A stretch of 18,984 bases of DNA from CAZVJA01 sp964626885 (GTDB lineage: Bacteria > Planctomycetota > Planctomycetia > Planctomycetales > Planctomycetaceae): the NCBI GenBank assembly GCA_964626885.1, contig CAZVJA010000094.1, positions 1 through 18,984 on the forward strand. Reading direction: 5' to 3'. Below the pieces are notes generated by a model. That model was not told where the DNA came from, made no database searches, and saw only the letters and a program-made list of their open reading frames with translations. Positions within the stretch are counted from its first letter, which is position 1. Each line of letters begins with the position of its first letter. Made by a program: the position numbers and the translations under genes. Shown here piece by piece: positions 6,101-14,000 of this stretch.

Positions 6101-7197
6101 CTGAACCGATCGAAGTCAAATCCGATCTGCACCCGTGGATGCACGCCTATCATCTGCCGCTCGATCATCCCTTCGCTGCCGTGACGAATGCCGACGGGAA
6201 ATTCACGATCGAGGGCCTGCCGCCCGGGTCCTACAAGTTCCAGGTATGGCATGAGGCGTGCGACGGTAGGTTTCTTGCAAAGGATCTCGCGGTTGAGATC
6301 AAAGCGGGAGAGACGACGCAACTTGCCATCAAGTATCCCGCGGAGAAGCTGGTCATCGCCAACACAGAACCGGGACGCACCGGAAAGATCATGTTCGGTC
6401 GCGGGGCGAAGTCGGATGCGGGAGTTGTGGGCGAGATTGTGCTCGACGCCGATAAGGTTCTCGCACAGGCCAAACCCGCGGCCGATGAAGAAACCCCCGA
6501 ACAGCATCGCAGCCGGGTGAATCTCAAACGGCTATTGCTGGCGATGCACAATTATCACGATGTGCACAATCATTTTCCACCGGCGGTTGCGATCGGCCCG
6601 GACGGGAAGACACCGCACAGTTGGCGCGTGGAACTGCTTCCTTATATCGAGCGTATGGACGGTAACAAACTTGGCGCTGGAACCTATAAGGACATCTACG
6701 ACGCCTACAAGTTCGATGAGCCGTGGGACGGGCCCAACAACAAGAAGCTGATCGAAAAAATGCCGGATGTGTTCCGCGCGCCGGGGGATGAACCGAAGTC
6801 GACGACGACGTCCTACTTCGCGGTGACGAGCCGGTATTGGGAAGACCTGATTCGTGATCGGGACAAAGAGGGGAAACCGAATACGGCAGCCACGCTGTTT
6901 GACGGCTTGGCGGGACGTCACATGAAAGACATTTCTGACGGCACGTCGTACACGATCATGCTGGTCGAGAGCAAACTCATTCGTGAGGTTCCGGTCTCCG
7001 TGCCCTGGACGAAGCCGGATGACGTCGTGTACGAAGCGGAGAAGCCAGTGCCGGCGATCGGCGGCATTCACAAAGAGGGTTACTTCGCCGGTTTCGCCGA
7101 CGGCAGTCCCCACTGGATTCCGAGCGGGATCGATGAGAAGACCCAGCGGGGATTGTTTACGCGAGCGGGGGGCGAGGGGGTGAAACGTCCGGAGTGA
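3124..7197 (+). CDS. BlaR1-like M56 metallopeptidase fused to two DUF1559-like modules and a cupredoxin-like section
   Basis: A 1357-residue membrane receptor/protease, far longer than BlaR1 (about 600). Predicted helices lie near residues 5-28, 36-57, 231-255 and 440-457. The zinc motif HEIAHIKHRD starts at His330 (His330, Glu331, His334), with Glu371 in EQELAAD as the likely third ligand. The part after the fourth helix should be exported. It contains a DUF1559-like module (about 602-820: SWRVAILPFFE, YKFDEQWDGPNNKKL, SYFAVT, PWTKPNE), a section resembling planctomycete cupredoxin/carboxypeptidase-regulatory-like proteins (about 851-1073: HPWMHAY, GKFTIEGLPPGSYKF), and a second, more complete DUF1559-like module (about 1129-1350, with DISDGTSYTIMLVESK). 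By family analogy it senses an envelope signal and inactivates the coupled BlaI-type repressor. Linkers contain three in-frame repeats (3330-3379, 4594-4625, 4683-4702). Ligand and targets are unknown. Confidence 0.88.
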   Translation: MNSLAFSICWCVLQVTAVSLLSAGAYLLLKRFAPRTRGLVPLTSLASVVLLTALLLSPWPRWSGTHYLSSQLSAIGSQLSAFSVQQEESLPTVVRFDSVGSQHLVIDAGAIEGRPEVAAAGGTVTTHNQNDLESAERSLAANDPAETSNSQSKEKLTSTMGSIAAVESPAIEDFPVAVEDSSRPSAPRGNEDGVVMSRDAEHSDFNDQGTSVGGLMFPVHRMDESQATVHWPLFVLALFVVSLTVGFVRLLIGLAFVRTQRRGAQPIEEPALLDLVGILCDQAGGTRWVDVRESPQLSTAATIGWRRPVILLPSDWRNWSDDERRAVLAHEIAHIKHRDFPAWLAAQFGLSLHFYHPLVHWLVSRLRLEQELAADALAAPLAGGRALYLNTLAAMTLRQADRPADWPARPFLPTRGTLLRRIEMLKNTSELPSIVSRPVRIAVIAVVFCAGVAAAGLRPGSDELGTIDTAPVVSGSSDLNTAAFPKPTAPPSDRRQVVGLEGTASDASEAAFVENDALASGGRQSPVEGAKGAFAEGPTVRKADDAGGKEASAASQSERAESARHRAEKYLSRFYAGSKSQAPNDPQFPEFKPSTPDDEQYVKQTRENFEKIAAALRKYRAVHGQLPPPVVSRGRQTHSWRVAILPFFEGTDGLELYEQYKFDEQWDGPNNKKLLDKMPAVYRSPLDQSGSNTASYFAVTGPLLESRQESSGLMFGRRRTEDDDDQERRIAELAAPSEFKKNRGKDDRSSATIPKLIILEAKRSTPWTKPNEIYFDPEGPIEQLNGYHEQVLPMLTGEGTIRFLPRSLDRAQIIGALAGAKVETASATADRPAPSTSETKSNSTSAKPATGTFQGRVVFEGTPPVLQPLFKAGDTTVRDSAVVAAQDMPDERLVVGKDKGVANVFVYINKLPEGISIHPPLVGELRLSFQSKLGRFMPHALIMRPAASVIVLSNDEPIAMNVHTYPRRNMERNQMLAARDHSGVELVYTRSESEPIEVKSDLHPWMHAYHLPLDHPFAAVTNADGKFTIEGLPPGSYKFQVWHEACDGRFLAKDLAVEIKAGETTQLAIKYPAEKLVIANTEPGRTGKIMFGRGAKSDAGVVGEIVLDADKVLAQAKPAADEETPEQHRSRVNLKRLLLAMHNYHDVHNHFPPAVAIGPDGKTPHSWRVELLPYIERMDGNKLGAGTYKDIYDAYKFDEPWDGPNNKKLIEKMPDVFRAPGDEPKSTTTSYFAVTSRYWEDLIRDRDKEGKPNTAATLFDGLAGRHMKDISDGTSYTIMLVESKLIREVPVSVPWTKPDDVVYEAEKPVPAIGGIHKEGYFAGFADGSPHWIPSGIDEKTQRGLFTRAGGEGVKRPE
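3330..3379 (+). repeat. Degenerate CAG-TCTCAG tandem repeat inside the M56 gene
   Basis: Short units of the type TCAGC(T/G)(C/T)T are repeated several times here and are translated as SSQLSAIGSQLSAFSVQ, residues about 69-86. They fall in the loop between the second and third predicted membrane helices. A shorter stretch of the same kind precedes the palindrome at 1775-1786. The in-frame position in a non-core loop suggests a mobile or expanding low-complexity repeat tolerated by the protein. Confidence 0.55.
4594..4625 (+). repeat. Palindromic interspersed repeat, copy 2 (inside M56 coding sequence)
   Basis: The inverted repeat CCGACGACAAGTCGTCGG occupies 4602-4619. Over 32 bases it matches the intergenic copy at 1787-1818 with one difference. 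In frame it encodes PSDRRQVVGLEG (residues about 491-502), in the linker just after the fourth membrane helix. Confidence 0.8.
4683..4702 (+). repeat. Second palindrome inside the M56 coding sequence
   Basis: CGGGGGAC (4683-4690) and GTCCCCCG (4695-4702) form a perfect eight-base stem around GTCA. It is translated as GGRQSPV in the same linker as the copy-2 palindrome, about 60 bases downstream of it. It resembles the GGGAC-TTC-GTCCC hairpin at 18843-18855 in style (G-run, AC, short loop), though not in exact sequence. Confidence 0.6.
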
Positions 7198-7209
7198 TGC
7201 CCAATCCAA

Positions 7210-7249
7210 TTGACAAATATTGGCAAAATCTGTCAACGCATGGTATGCT
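7210..7249 (+). promoter_or_regulatory. Promoter and inverted-repeat operator of the parDE-type locus
   Basis: A -35-like TTGGCA (7220-7225) and -10-like TATGCT (7244-7249) are 18 bases apart. TTGACA (7210-7215) and TGTCAA (7231-7236) form a perfect six-base inverted repeat whose 15-base spacer spans the -35 box. ParD antitoxins usually bind such dyads and repress their own promoter, so autoregulation is the likely role. The assignment rests on position and symmetry only. Confidence 0.5.
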
Positions 7250-7268
7250 GCTTCGAGGAGACCTTACC

Positions 7269-7526
7269 ATGCAGACCATGAATATCGCGCTGCCGAAACC
7301 GCTGAAGGACTATGTTCAGGACCGAACCGAGCAAGGGGGTTACAGCAGCGTCAGTGAGTACATCCGCGAGTTGATCCGGCGCGACCAGCAGCAGTCAGCG
7401 CAAGCCATGCTCGAGGCGGAGCTGCTCAAGGGGTTGGCCAGCGGACCGGCGAAGAAGATGTCGGCCGCCGAATGGGCCGGAATTCGTGCGGAGGTAAAAC
7501 GCCGCGTCTCGCGCAAGTCCAGGTGA
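7269..7526 (+). CDS. parD: ParD-like type II antitoxin (ribbon-helix-helix)
   Basis: An 85-residue antitoxin. The N-terminal ribbon-helix-helix part reads MNIALPKPLKDYVQDR, then GGYSSVSEYIRELIRRDQQ (about 24-42), a hallmark of the CC2985/ParD group. The charged C-terminal tail (about 45-85) is where such antitoxins wrap the toxin. GAGGAG at 7255-7260 fixes the start at 7269; the frame is open further upstream (to 7194), but that would read through the promoter and operator. ATG 7278 is a less likely alternative. The toxin gene follows after 21 bases. Since the toxin is broken (see next), this antitoxin may now act alone or neutralise a relative elsewhere. Confidence 0.9.
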   Translation: MQTMNIALPKPLKDYVQDRTEQGGYSSVSEYIRELIRRDQQQSAQAMLEAELLKGLASGPAKKMSAAEWAGIRAEVKRRVSRKSR

Positions 7527-7547
7527 CCCGTCACGGAGCGGCTCGCC

Positions 7548-7868
7548 ATGGCGCGACACGTCTTTCAGACCCCACTCGCCCGAGCGGATCTGGTCGAAAT
7601 TGCGACCTTCATCGCCAAAGACGATCTGCGCGCGGCCATGCGCCTCCTGGACGCCGCGGAAAAGACCTTTCGGCAATTGGCTCGTTCACCCGACCTCGGA
7701 GCGCGCGGGGAATTTCTCTCTCGTTATCTGGCCGAAGTGCGTCGCTGGTGAATCCCCAAGTTTGAGAATTACCTGGTCTTCTACCGGCCGGTCGCGGAGG
7801 GGATCGAAGTGCTGCGGATACTCCACGGGGCGCGCGATATCGAGACTCTATTTGAAGTCGAGACGTAG
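7548..7868 (+). pseudogene. parE: ParE-like toxin interrupted by an in-frame TGA
   Basis: ParE toxins are about 100-residue RelE/ParE-fold proteins that poison DNA gyrase. From ATG 7548 the first 67 codons encode a typical N-terminal half (ARADLVEIATFIAKDD, then AEKTFRQLARSPDLG, then LAEVRRW). Codon 68 (7749-7751) is TGA. Past it, the same frame continues with FENYLVFYRPVAEGIEVLRI, then LHGARDIETLFEVET, and a normal stop at 7866-7868. Read through, the product is 106 residues, the usual family length. A single base change, for example CGA (Arg) to TGA, would explain the stop. Without the second half the core beta-sheet and C terminus are missing, so the 67-residue product should be inactive. 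A sequencing error is the main alternative. Confidence 0.85.
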
Positions 7869-7919
7869 TTCCGGTTATCGTAACAACGACCGGACTTTGA
7901 CCCGACGGGAGTAGTTCTC

Positions 7920-9311
7920 ATGCCGCGATTATTGACTTTGTGTGCGCTGTCGATCATCGGGATCGTAGGCTCGAGTGAATTGCCCTCTGCCGCGTCCGCC
8001 GCGGAGGACTTGCGAGTGGCCTCGTTTCAGGCTGACGTCACTCCGCCGATCGGCTCCCCCCTCTGCTTTGGCTACGTGATGCCCGCGCGGGAGATCGTCA
8101 AGCCGCTCTTTGCGCGGGGGATCGTCATTCTGCCGGGAACACAACGGCCAATCGTCCTCTGCTGTGTCGAGTGGGTCGAGATTTTGAACGCCAGCCACGA
8201 TGCTTGGCGCGAGGCGCTCGCGGAGGCGGCCGGCACGACAATCGACCGCGTCACGGTCCATACGACGCACCCTCACGATACCCCAGGCAGCGATTTTGGC
8301 GCGTCGGACTTGCTTGCTCAGGTCGGCCAGGGAGGAGCAATCGAGAGCGTGGAATTCGACCGGCAGGCGATTTCGCGAACCGCCACCGCGCTGCGCGAAT
8401 CCCTGAAGACCGCACGAAGGGTGAATCAGATCGGCGTCGGCTCCGCGAAAGTCGAAAAAGTCGCGTCGAATCGGCGAATCCTCGGCCCCGATGGCAAAGT
8501 GAAGATTATTCGCTACAGCTCGTCGAAAGATCCGGACGCGATCGCCGCGCCGGAGGGGACGATCGATCCGCTTGTGCGGCTGGTGAGTTTTTGGGATGGA
8601 GAACAGCCGGTGGCGGTGTTGAGTCATTACGCGACACATCCGCAAAGTTACTATGGTCAAGGAGGAGTCTGTGCCGATTTCGTCGGCCTGGCGCGCGATG
8701 CGCTGGAACAATCGCTCCCACCCGGCACCGCCTGTGTTCATTTTTGTGGAGCCGGGGGAAACGTGGCGGCGGGCAAATACAACAACGGCGAACCGCCGGT
8801 GCGGCCTGTGCTGGCGGAGCGTCTTGCGACGGGGATGAAAGCCGCGTGGGTCGCGACCAAGAAAACACCCGTGAGCGCCGCCGATGTGCAATGGAAGACT
8901 CGTCCCGTTTCGCTGCCTTTGCGGGATCTTGTCGCGGACGAGAAGCCTCGGGGGGCGGTCCTCACGAATGACAACGCCAGCCTCAGAGAACGAATCCGCG
9001 CGGCGCTCGATATCTCTTATGCCCGGCGAATTCGCGGCGGGCATAAGATTCCGGTGCATCTGCTGCGAGTCGGTCCGGCGCGGGTGCTCTACCTTCCTGG
9101 AGAGCTGTTCGTCGAGTATCAACTGGCGGCGCAGGGAATGCGGCCGGACGACTTCGTTGCGATGGCAGCTTACGGTGACTGCGGGCCGGGCTACATTGGC
9201 ACCGAGATCGCTTACGGACAGGGAGGGTACGAGACGGGGGTTGTCTCGCGAACCGCGCCCGAGGTCGAAGCCGTCTTGATGCAGGCGATGCGGGAGCTGC
9301 TGACTGAATAA
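7920..9311 (+). CDS. Exported neutral/alkaline ceramidase-like hydrolase
   Basis: A 463-residue protein with an N-terminal signal peptide (MPRLLTLCALSIIGIVGSS ..., likely cleaved after ASA near residue 27). The mature start, VASFQADVTPPIGSPLCFGY, is typical of the neutral/alkaline non-lysosomal ceramidase N-terminal domain family common in planctomycetes. VHTTHPHDTPG (113-123, His114, His117, His119) corresponds to the zinc-binding THTHSGPG region of ceramidases. HYATHPQSYYG (236-246) gives further candidate zinc ligands (His236, His240). The family hydrolyses amide bonds of sphingolipids, but many bacterial members lack a proven substrate, so ceramidase activity is inference. The sequence is shorter than bona fide ceramidases (about 650) and lacks their C-terminal domain. 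A GGGAG ribosome site lies about eight bases before the ATG. It may lead the following secreted cluster. Confidence 0.78.
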   Translation: MPRLLTLCALSIIGIVGSSELPSAASAAEDLRVASFQADVTPPIGSPLCFGYVMPAREIVKPLFARGIVILPGTQRPIVLCCVEWVEILNASHDAWREALAEAAGTTIDRVTVHTTHPHDTPGSDFGASDLLAQVGQGGAIESVEFDRQAISRTATALRESLKTARRVNQIGVGSAKVEKVASNRRILGPDGKVKIIRYSSSKDPDAIAAPEGTIDPLVRLVSFWDGEQPVAVLSHYATHPQSYYGQGGVCADFVGLARDALEQSLPPGTACVHFCGAGGNVAAGKYNNGEPPVRPVLAERLATGMKAAWVATKKTPVSAADVQWKTRPVSLPLRDLVADEKPRGAVLTNDNASLRERIRAALDISYARRIRGGHKIPVHLLRVGPARVLYLPGELFVEYQLAAQGMRPDDFVAMAAYGDCGPGYIGTEIAYGQGGYETGVVSRTAPEVEAVLMQAMRELLTE

Positions 9312-9357
9312 TGAGGTGCGGCGATCATGGCCGCCGGTTACAATCAATCAGCCTGAA

Positions 9358-9379
9358 GTTCGGCGGTCATTCGCCGAAC
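9358..9379. terminator. Perfect hairpin between ceramidase-like and DUF1080 genes
   Basis: GTTCGGCG (9358-9365) and CGCCGAAC (9372-9379) form an eight-base stem around GTCATT. It lies 47 bases after the first gene's stop. No T-tract follows, so it may be an attenuator, an RNA-stabilising structure or another palindromic repeat rather than a strong terminator. Confidence 0.45.
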
Positions 9380-9412
9380 GGGCTTTGCCTGACTGCCTCC
9401 TGGAGAATCACC

Positions 9413-11092
9413 ATGCGCGCGGAAACTGCTGTGTGTCCCTGGCTGTGCTGTTGTCTTCGAATCACCGCGATCGTCCTCGTCGGCATCAGCAGTGCATTCT
9501 TTAGTGTTGTGGCAAACGCAGCTGAAGAACAGTTGCAGCCGCAGCCGGCCCCGGTCCTCATTGATGACGTCACCGCGCAGGAAATCTTCGACGGCAAATC
9601 GCTCGACGGGTGGGACGGCAACCCGAAGTTTTGGCGGGTCGAGGATGGCTGCATCACCGGCCAGACGACCAAAGAGAACCCCACCGACGGCAACACATTT
9701 CTCATCTGGCGCAAAGGGGTAGTCGGCGATTTTCAACTGACGCTCGAATACAAAATCGTCGGCGGGAATTCCGGCATTCAATACCGCAGCTTCGAAGTCC
9801 CTGAAAAGAAATGGGTGATCGGCGGCTATCAGGGAGATTTCGAAGCGGGGGACCGGTACTCCGGCATTTTGTACGGAGAGCGGTTCCGCGACATTCTGTG
9901 CGACCGTGGTCAGAAGACCGTCATCGGGGCCGATCACAAGCCGAAGGTTGTCGGCTCCGTCGGCGACTCCGATGAATTGCAGAAGCAGATCAAGAAGGAA
10001 GACTGGAACAATTACGAGATCACCGCCAAGGGTTTTCATTTTGTTCATAAGATCAATGGGCACGTCACCGCCGACTGCACCGACGAAGATGTCGAGATGC
10101 GCCGCAAGTCGGGAATCCTCGCGCTGCAATTACACGCCGGACCGGCGATGAAAGTGCAATTCCGCAACATCCGTCTCAAATCGGCTCCCGCCGTCACGGC
10201 TCCGGAAAAGAAGGCGGGAAAGAAGATTGTCTTTGTTGCCGGAAAGGCCAGTCATGGTTACGGGGCGCACGAGCATCGCGCCGGGTGCATGCTGCTGGCG
10301 AAAGCGCTCAAGCAGAATCTGGCCGGCGTGCAGACCGAGGTTTACACCAACGGTTGGCCGCAAGATCCGTCAGTGTTCGAGAGTGCCGACACGATTGTGA
10401 TTTACGCGGACGGGGGCGAAGGGCATCCCTTCTTCAAGCATCTCGGCGAAATCGACGCTCTGATGAAAAAAGGAGTCGGACTGGTCTGCATTCACTACGC
10501 GGTCGAGGTTCCGAAGGGGCCGGCGGGTGAAAAATTTCTCGACTGGACCGGCGGGTACTTCGAGCCGCACTGGTCGGTCAATCCGCATTGGACCGCCGAT
10601 TATAAGAACTTTCCCGAACATGAAATAACGCGTGGCGTGAAGCCGTTCGTTATTAATGACGAGTGGTACTACCACATGCGTTTCCGCCCCGAAATGGAGG
10701 GAGTCACGCCGATTCTCACCGCGCTGCCGCCGAAAAACACCCTCTCCCGGCCAGACGGGCCGCACAGCGGTAATCCGGATGTGCGCGCGGCGATTGACCG
10801 CGGCGAGGCGCAACATATGGCTTGGGCCCGCGAACGGCCCGAAGGAGGACGGGGCTTCGGTATCAGCGGCGGCCACGACCATTGGAACTGGGGGCACGAC
10901 GGCTTCCGCAAGCTGGTTCTCAACGCCATTGTCTGGACAGCGCGCATCGAAGTTCCGGCCGGAGGTGTCTCGTCCCCTCCGTTGACGGTTGAAGATCTCG
11001 AGGAAAACCAGGACGAAAAGCCGCCCGAAGATTACAACCGCGCCCGCATTCAAAAGATGCTCGAAGACTGGCGCGCGGAGACGGGGGCATGA
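9413..11092 (+). CDS. Exported DUF1080 (3-keto-disaccharide hydrolase-like) - ThuA fusion
   Basis: A 559-residue exported protein. The signal peptide covers about residues 1-36 (cysteine-rich, hydrophobic LRITAIVLVGISSAFFSVV, cleavage near ANA-A). Residues about 56-258 are a DUF1080 beta-sandwich (IFDGKSLDGWDG, GNSGIQYRS, GGYQGDFEAG, WNNYEITAKG, LQLHAGPAMKVQFRNI), a family now linked to hydrolysis of 3-keto-glycosides. Residues about 270-525 are a ThuA-like, glutamine-amidotransferase-like domain (IVFVAGKASHGYGAHEH, YADGGEGHPFF, GVGLVCIHYAVE, WYYHMRF). The frame is open back to 9311, but GGAG at 9402-9405 and the signal peptide place the start at 9413. The stop overlaps the cytochrome gene by four bases, so the two are coupled. 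A role in periplasmic sugar breakdown via 3-keto intermediates is inferred from family and context. Confidence 0.9.
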   Translation: MRAETAVCPWLCCCLRITAIVLVGISSAFFSVVANAAEEQLQPQPAPVLIDDVTAQEIFDGKSLDGWDGNPKFWRVEDGCITGQTTKENPTDGNTFLIWRKGVVGDFQLTLEYKIVGGNSGIQYRSFEVPEKKWVIGGYQGDFEAGDRYSGILYGERFRDILCDRGQKTVIGADHKPKVVGSVGDSDELQKQIKKEDWNNYEITAKGFHFVHKINGHVTADCTDEDVEMRRKSGILALQLHAGPAMKVQFRNIRLKSAPAVTAPEKKAGKKIVFVAGKASHGYGAHEHRAGCMLLAKALKQNLAGVQTEVYTNGWPQDPSVFESADTIVIYADGGEGHPFFKHLGEIDALMKKGVGLVCIHYAVEVPKGPAGEKFLDWTGGYFEPHWSVNPHWTADYKNFPEHEITRGVKPFVINDEWYYHMRFRPEMEGVTPILTALPPKNTLSRPDGPHSGNPDVRAAIDRGEAQHMAWARERPEGGRGFGISGGHDHWNWGHDGFRKLVLNAIVWTARIEVPAGGVSSPPLTVEDLEENQDEKPPEDYNRARIQKMLEDWRAETGA

Positions 11093-14000
11093 GGCGGTTG
11101 ATCAACACACGATCCAGCGCCGCCGTTATCGCATTCTGTTCTCTCTTCTGCGGCTTTCCAGCGGGCGCGATCGGCGGAGATACGGTTGAAGACGCTGCGC
11201 GTCGTGCCGAGAACGCGATCGCGGGGCTCGATGTCGCACCGGGGCTCGAAGCGACGTTGTTCGCCTCGGAGCCGATGTTGCTGAGTCCGACGAACATCGA
11301 CGTCGATCATCGCGGGCGGGTCTGGGTCTGCGAAGTTGTGAATTATCGCCGCCGCAACGGCACCCGGCCGGAAGGGGACCGCATTCTCATACTGGAAGAC
11401 ACGGACGGCGACGGCCGGGCCGACAAGTCCACGGTGTTTCACCAGGGGCGCGACATCGATACCGCGATGGGGATCTGCGTCCTCGGCAATCGGGTGATCG
11501 TTTCGGCCTCGCCGAACATCTTCGTTTTTACCGATACCGACGGCGACGACAAGGCTGATAAGAAAGAACTCCTCTTCTCGAAAACCGGCAACCCGCAGCA
11601 TGACCACTCGGCGCATGCATTCCTGTTCGGGCCCGACGGCATGCTCTACTGGAATTTCGGCAACGAAGGCAAAGCGGTGCATGACGCGCAAGGCAAGCCG
11701 GTCGTCGATCTCGCCGGGAATATCGTCATCGATAATGGCCAGCCCTATCGCGAAGGGATGATCTTTCGCTGCAATCTGACCGGCGGCGATTTCGAAGTGC
11801 TGGGGAACAACTTCCGCAACAACTACGAGGTGACGGTCGACTCCTTCGGCGGGCTCTGGCAGTCCGACAACGACGACGACGGCAACCGCGGCGTGCGGAT
11901 CAACGCGATCCTCGAATACGGCAACTACGGATACCGCGACGAAATGACCGGCGCCGGCTGGCGAACCCCACGGACCAATCTGGAAAAAGAAGTCCCGTTA
12001 CAGCACTGGCACCTCAACGACCCCGGCGTCGTACCGAATCTGCTGCAGACCGGCGGCGGCTCGCCCACCGGAATCACCGTGTATGAGGGGAATCTGCTGC
12101 CGGATGTCTTTCGCAACCAGCTCATTCACTGCGACGCCGGGCCGAACGTTGTGCGGGCGTATCCAGTCAAGGAAGAAGGAGCGGGATATTTCGCGACGAG
12201 CGTCAACATTCTGCAGGGAGCGCGCGACCAGTGGTTTCGGCCGTCGGATGTTTGCGTCGCGCCCGACGGCTCGTTGATCGTGGCGGACTGGTACGATCCC
12301 GGCGTCGGCGGACACCGCATGGGAGACATCGACAAAGGACGTCTGTTCCGCGTCGCGCCGCCAAACTCGCCGTACAAGAGTCCCCAGTTCGATCTCAAAA
12401 CTCCGGCAGGGGCCGTCGAAGCGCTCAAGAGTCCCAACGGTGCGACGCGGTATCTTGCCTGGACAGCGTTGCACGAAATGCAGACCGCCGCGGAGCCGGC
12501 GCTCAAGGAGATGTACGAGCGCGACAAAAACCCTCGGTTCCGCGCCCGGGCGTTGTGGCTGCTGGGGAACATTAATGACAAGGGTGCGGAATACGTCGAT
12601 GCAGCTCTGCGCGATGACGATCCGAACATCCGCATCACCGGTTTGCGGCTCGCGCGGCGGTTGAAGCTCGACGTGATTCCGCTCGTCAAACAGCTTGTAC
12701 ACGATCTGTCGCCGTTCGTTCGCCGGGAGTGCGCGATCGCCTTGCGGCACAATCCGTCGGCAGCGATGCCGGCGCTCTGGGCGGAGTTGGCGACGCAGTA
12801 CGACGGTCACGACCGCTGGGCACTCGAAGCGCTCGGCATCGCTGCCGACCGACGCTGGGACGATTGTCTGGATGCGTGGCTTGCGCAGGTCGGTGAAAAA
12901 TGGAAGGAGTCGGCGGGGCGCGACATCATCTGGCGGTCGCGGGCCACGAAGACTCCCAGGATGCTGGCAAGCCTCGTCGTCGACCCCGCCACCTCCGACG
13001 ATGAAATCCCGCGTATTTTCCGAGCATTCGACTTTCTGGACGATGCCGCCAAACAGCAGCCCCTGGAGCAGCTCACATTACGCACGACGAATCTTCGCCG
13101 CGAGCGCGACCAATTCGTCGCCCGGGAGGGACTGCTGCGGCTGAAGGCAACAAACCTTTCCGACAACCCAGACAGAGAGCGAGTTCTCAGCCAAGTGCTC
13201 GATCACTCGCGCGGAACGGAAGCGTTTCTCGAGTTGGTCCGCAAGTACGACGTCCGCACGCAGAACGAGCAGTTGATGGCGCTCGCCCAGGAAAAGCCGG
13301 ACCAGGATCTCGGCGTGCAGGCCATTCGAATTCTGCTCTCGCGTAAGAATTTCGCCGAGATCGAGCATGGGATCGCTCAACCGGAAGTCCCTCTGGCGAT
13401 CAAGACCGTGCAGGCGCTCGGCCACGCGCAGGATAGTGCCGTGCTCGACTTGCTATGGAAGGTGGCGGACGATGCAAAGCGGCCGGTCGAATTGAGACGA
13501 GAAGCGGTTCGCGGATTGTCGCATTACAAACAGGCCGCGATGAAACTGCTCGATCGCGCGGAACAGGGGGAACTGGAAGCGGCACTCCGCGACGTCACGG
13601 TGGCTTCGTTGCAGCCGGCCTCCTGGGACGACGTCAAACAACGTGCCTTGCGAATCTTTCCTCTTCCACCGTCGCGGAATTCCAAGCCGCTCCCCCCGTT
13701 GAACGATCTGGTTTCCCGACAGGGAGACCCGGCTCGCGGAAAAGCACTGTTCGGCACCACCGGAACCTGTGCCAAGTGTCATGTCGTTGACGGCGCCGGC
13801 AAGCAGGTCGGCCCGGAACTTTCGGAGATCGGCGACAAATTGAGCCGGCTGGCGTTCTACGAGTCGATCGTCTATCCCAGTGCCGGCATCAGTCACAATT
13901 ACGAGACTCATGTGGCGCTGCTCCGCGACGGCACGACCGTGACCGGCATCGTCACCAGCCGGACTCCCGAATCGGTCACGCTCAAGGATGCCGAGGCGAT

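Noticed and set aside
3124..7197. Assembly or annotation join of a short M56 gene with separate DUF1559 genes
   Set aside because: The frame is open without stops for 1357 codons, and no internal ribosome site followed by a pilin-like N terminus was seen at the module borders.
7194..7268. Longer antitoxin start at 7194
   Set aside because: It would run through the promoter and the dyad, and the strong GAGGAG favours ATG 7269.
7749..7751. TGA as a selenocysteine codon in the toxin
   Set aside because: No SECIS-like hairpin was seen directly downstream, and ParE proteins have no known selenocysteine; a nonsense mutation is simpler.
7929..9347. Long minus-strand frame of 472 codons opposite the ceramidase-like gene
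   Set aside because: It mirrors the plus-strand gene, has His/Arg-rich text without motifs, and lies across a family-recognised gene.
9311..9412. ThuA/DUF1080 protein starting at 9311 by overlap with the preceding stop (TAATG)
   Set aside because: The first 34 residues are not signal-like and read through a perfect hairpin. ATG 9413 has a ribosome site and begins a proper signal peptide.
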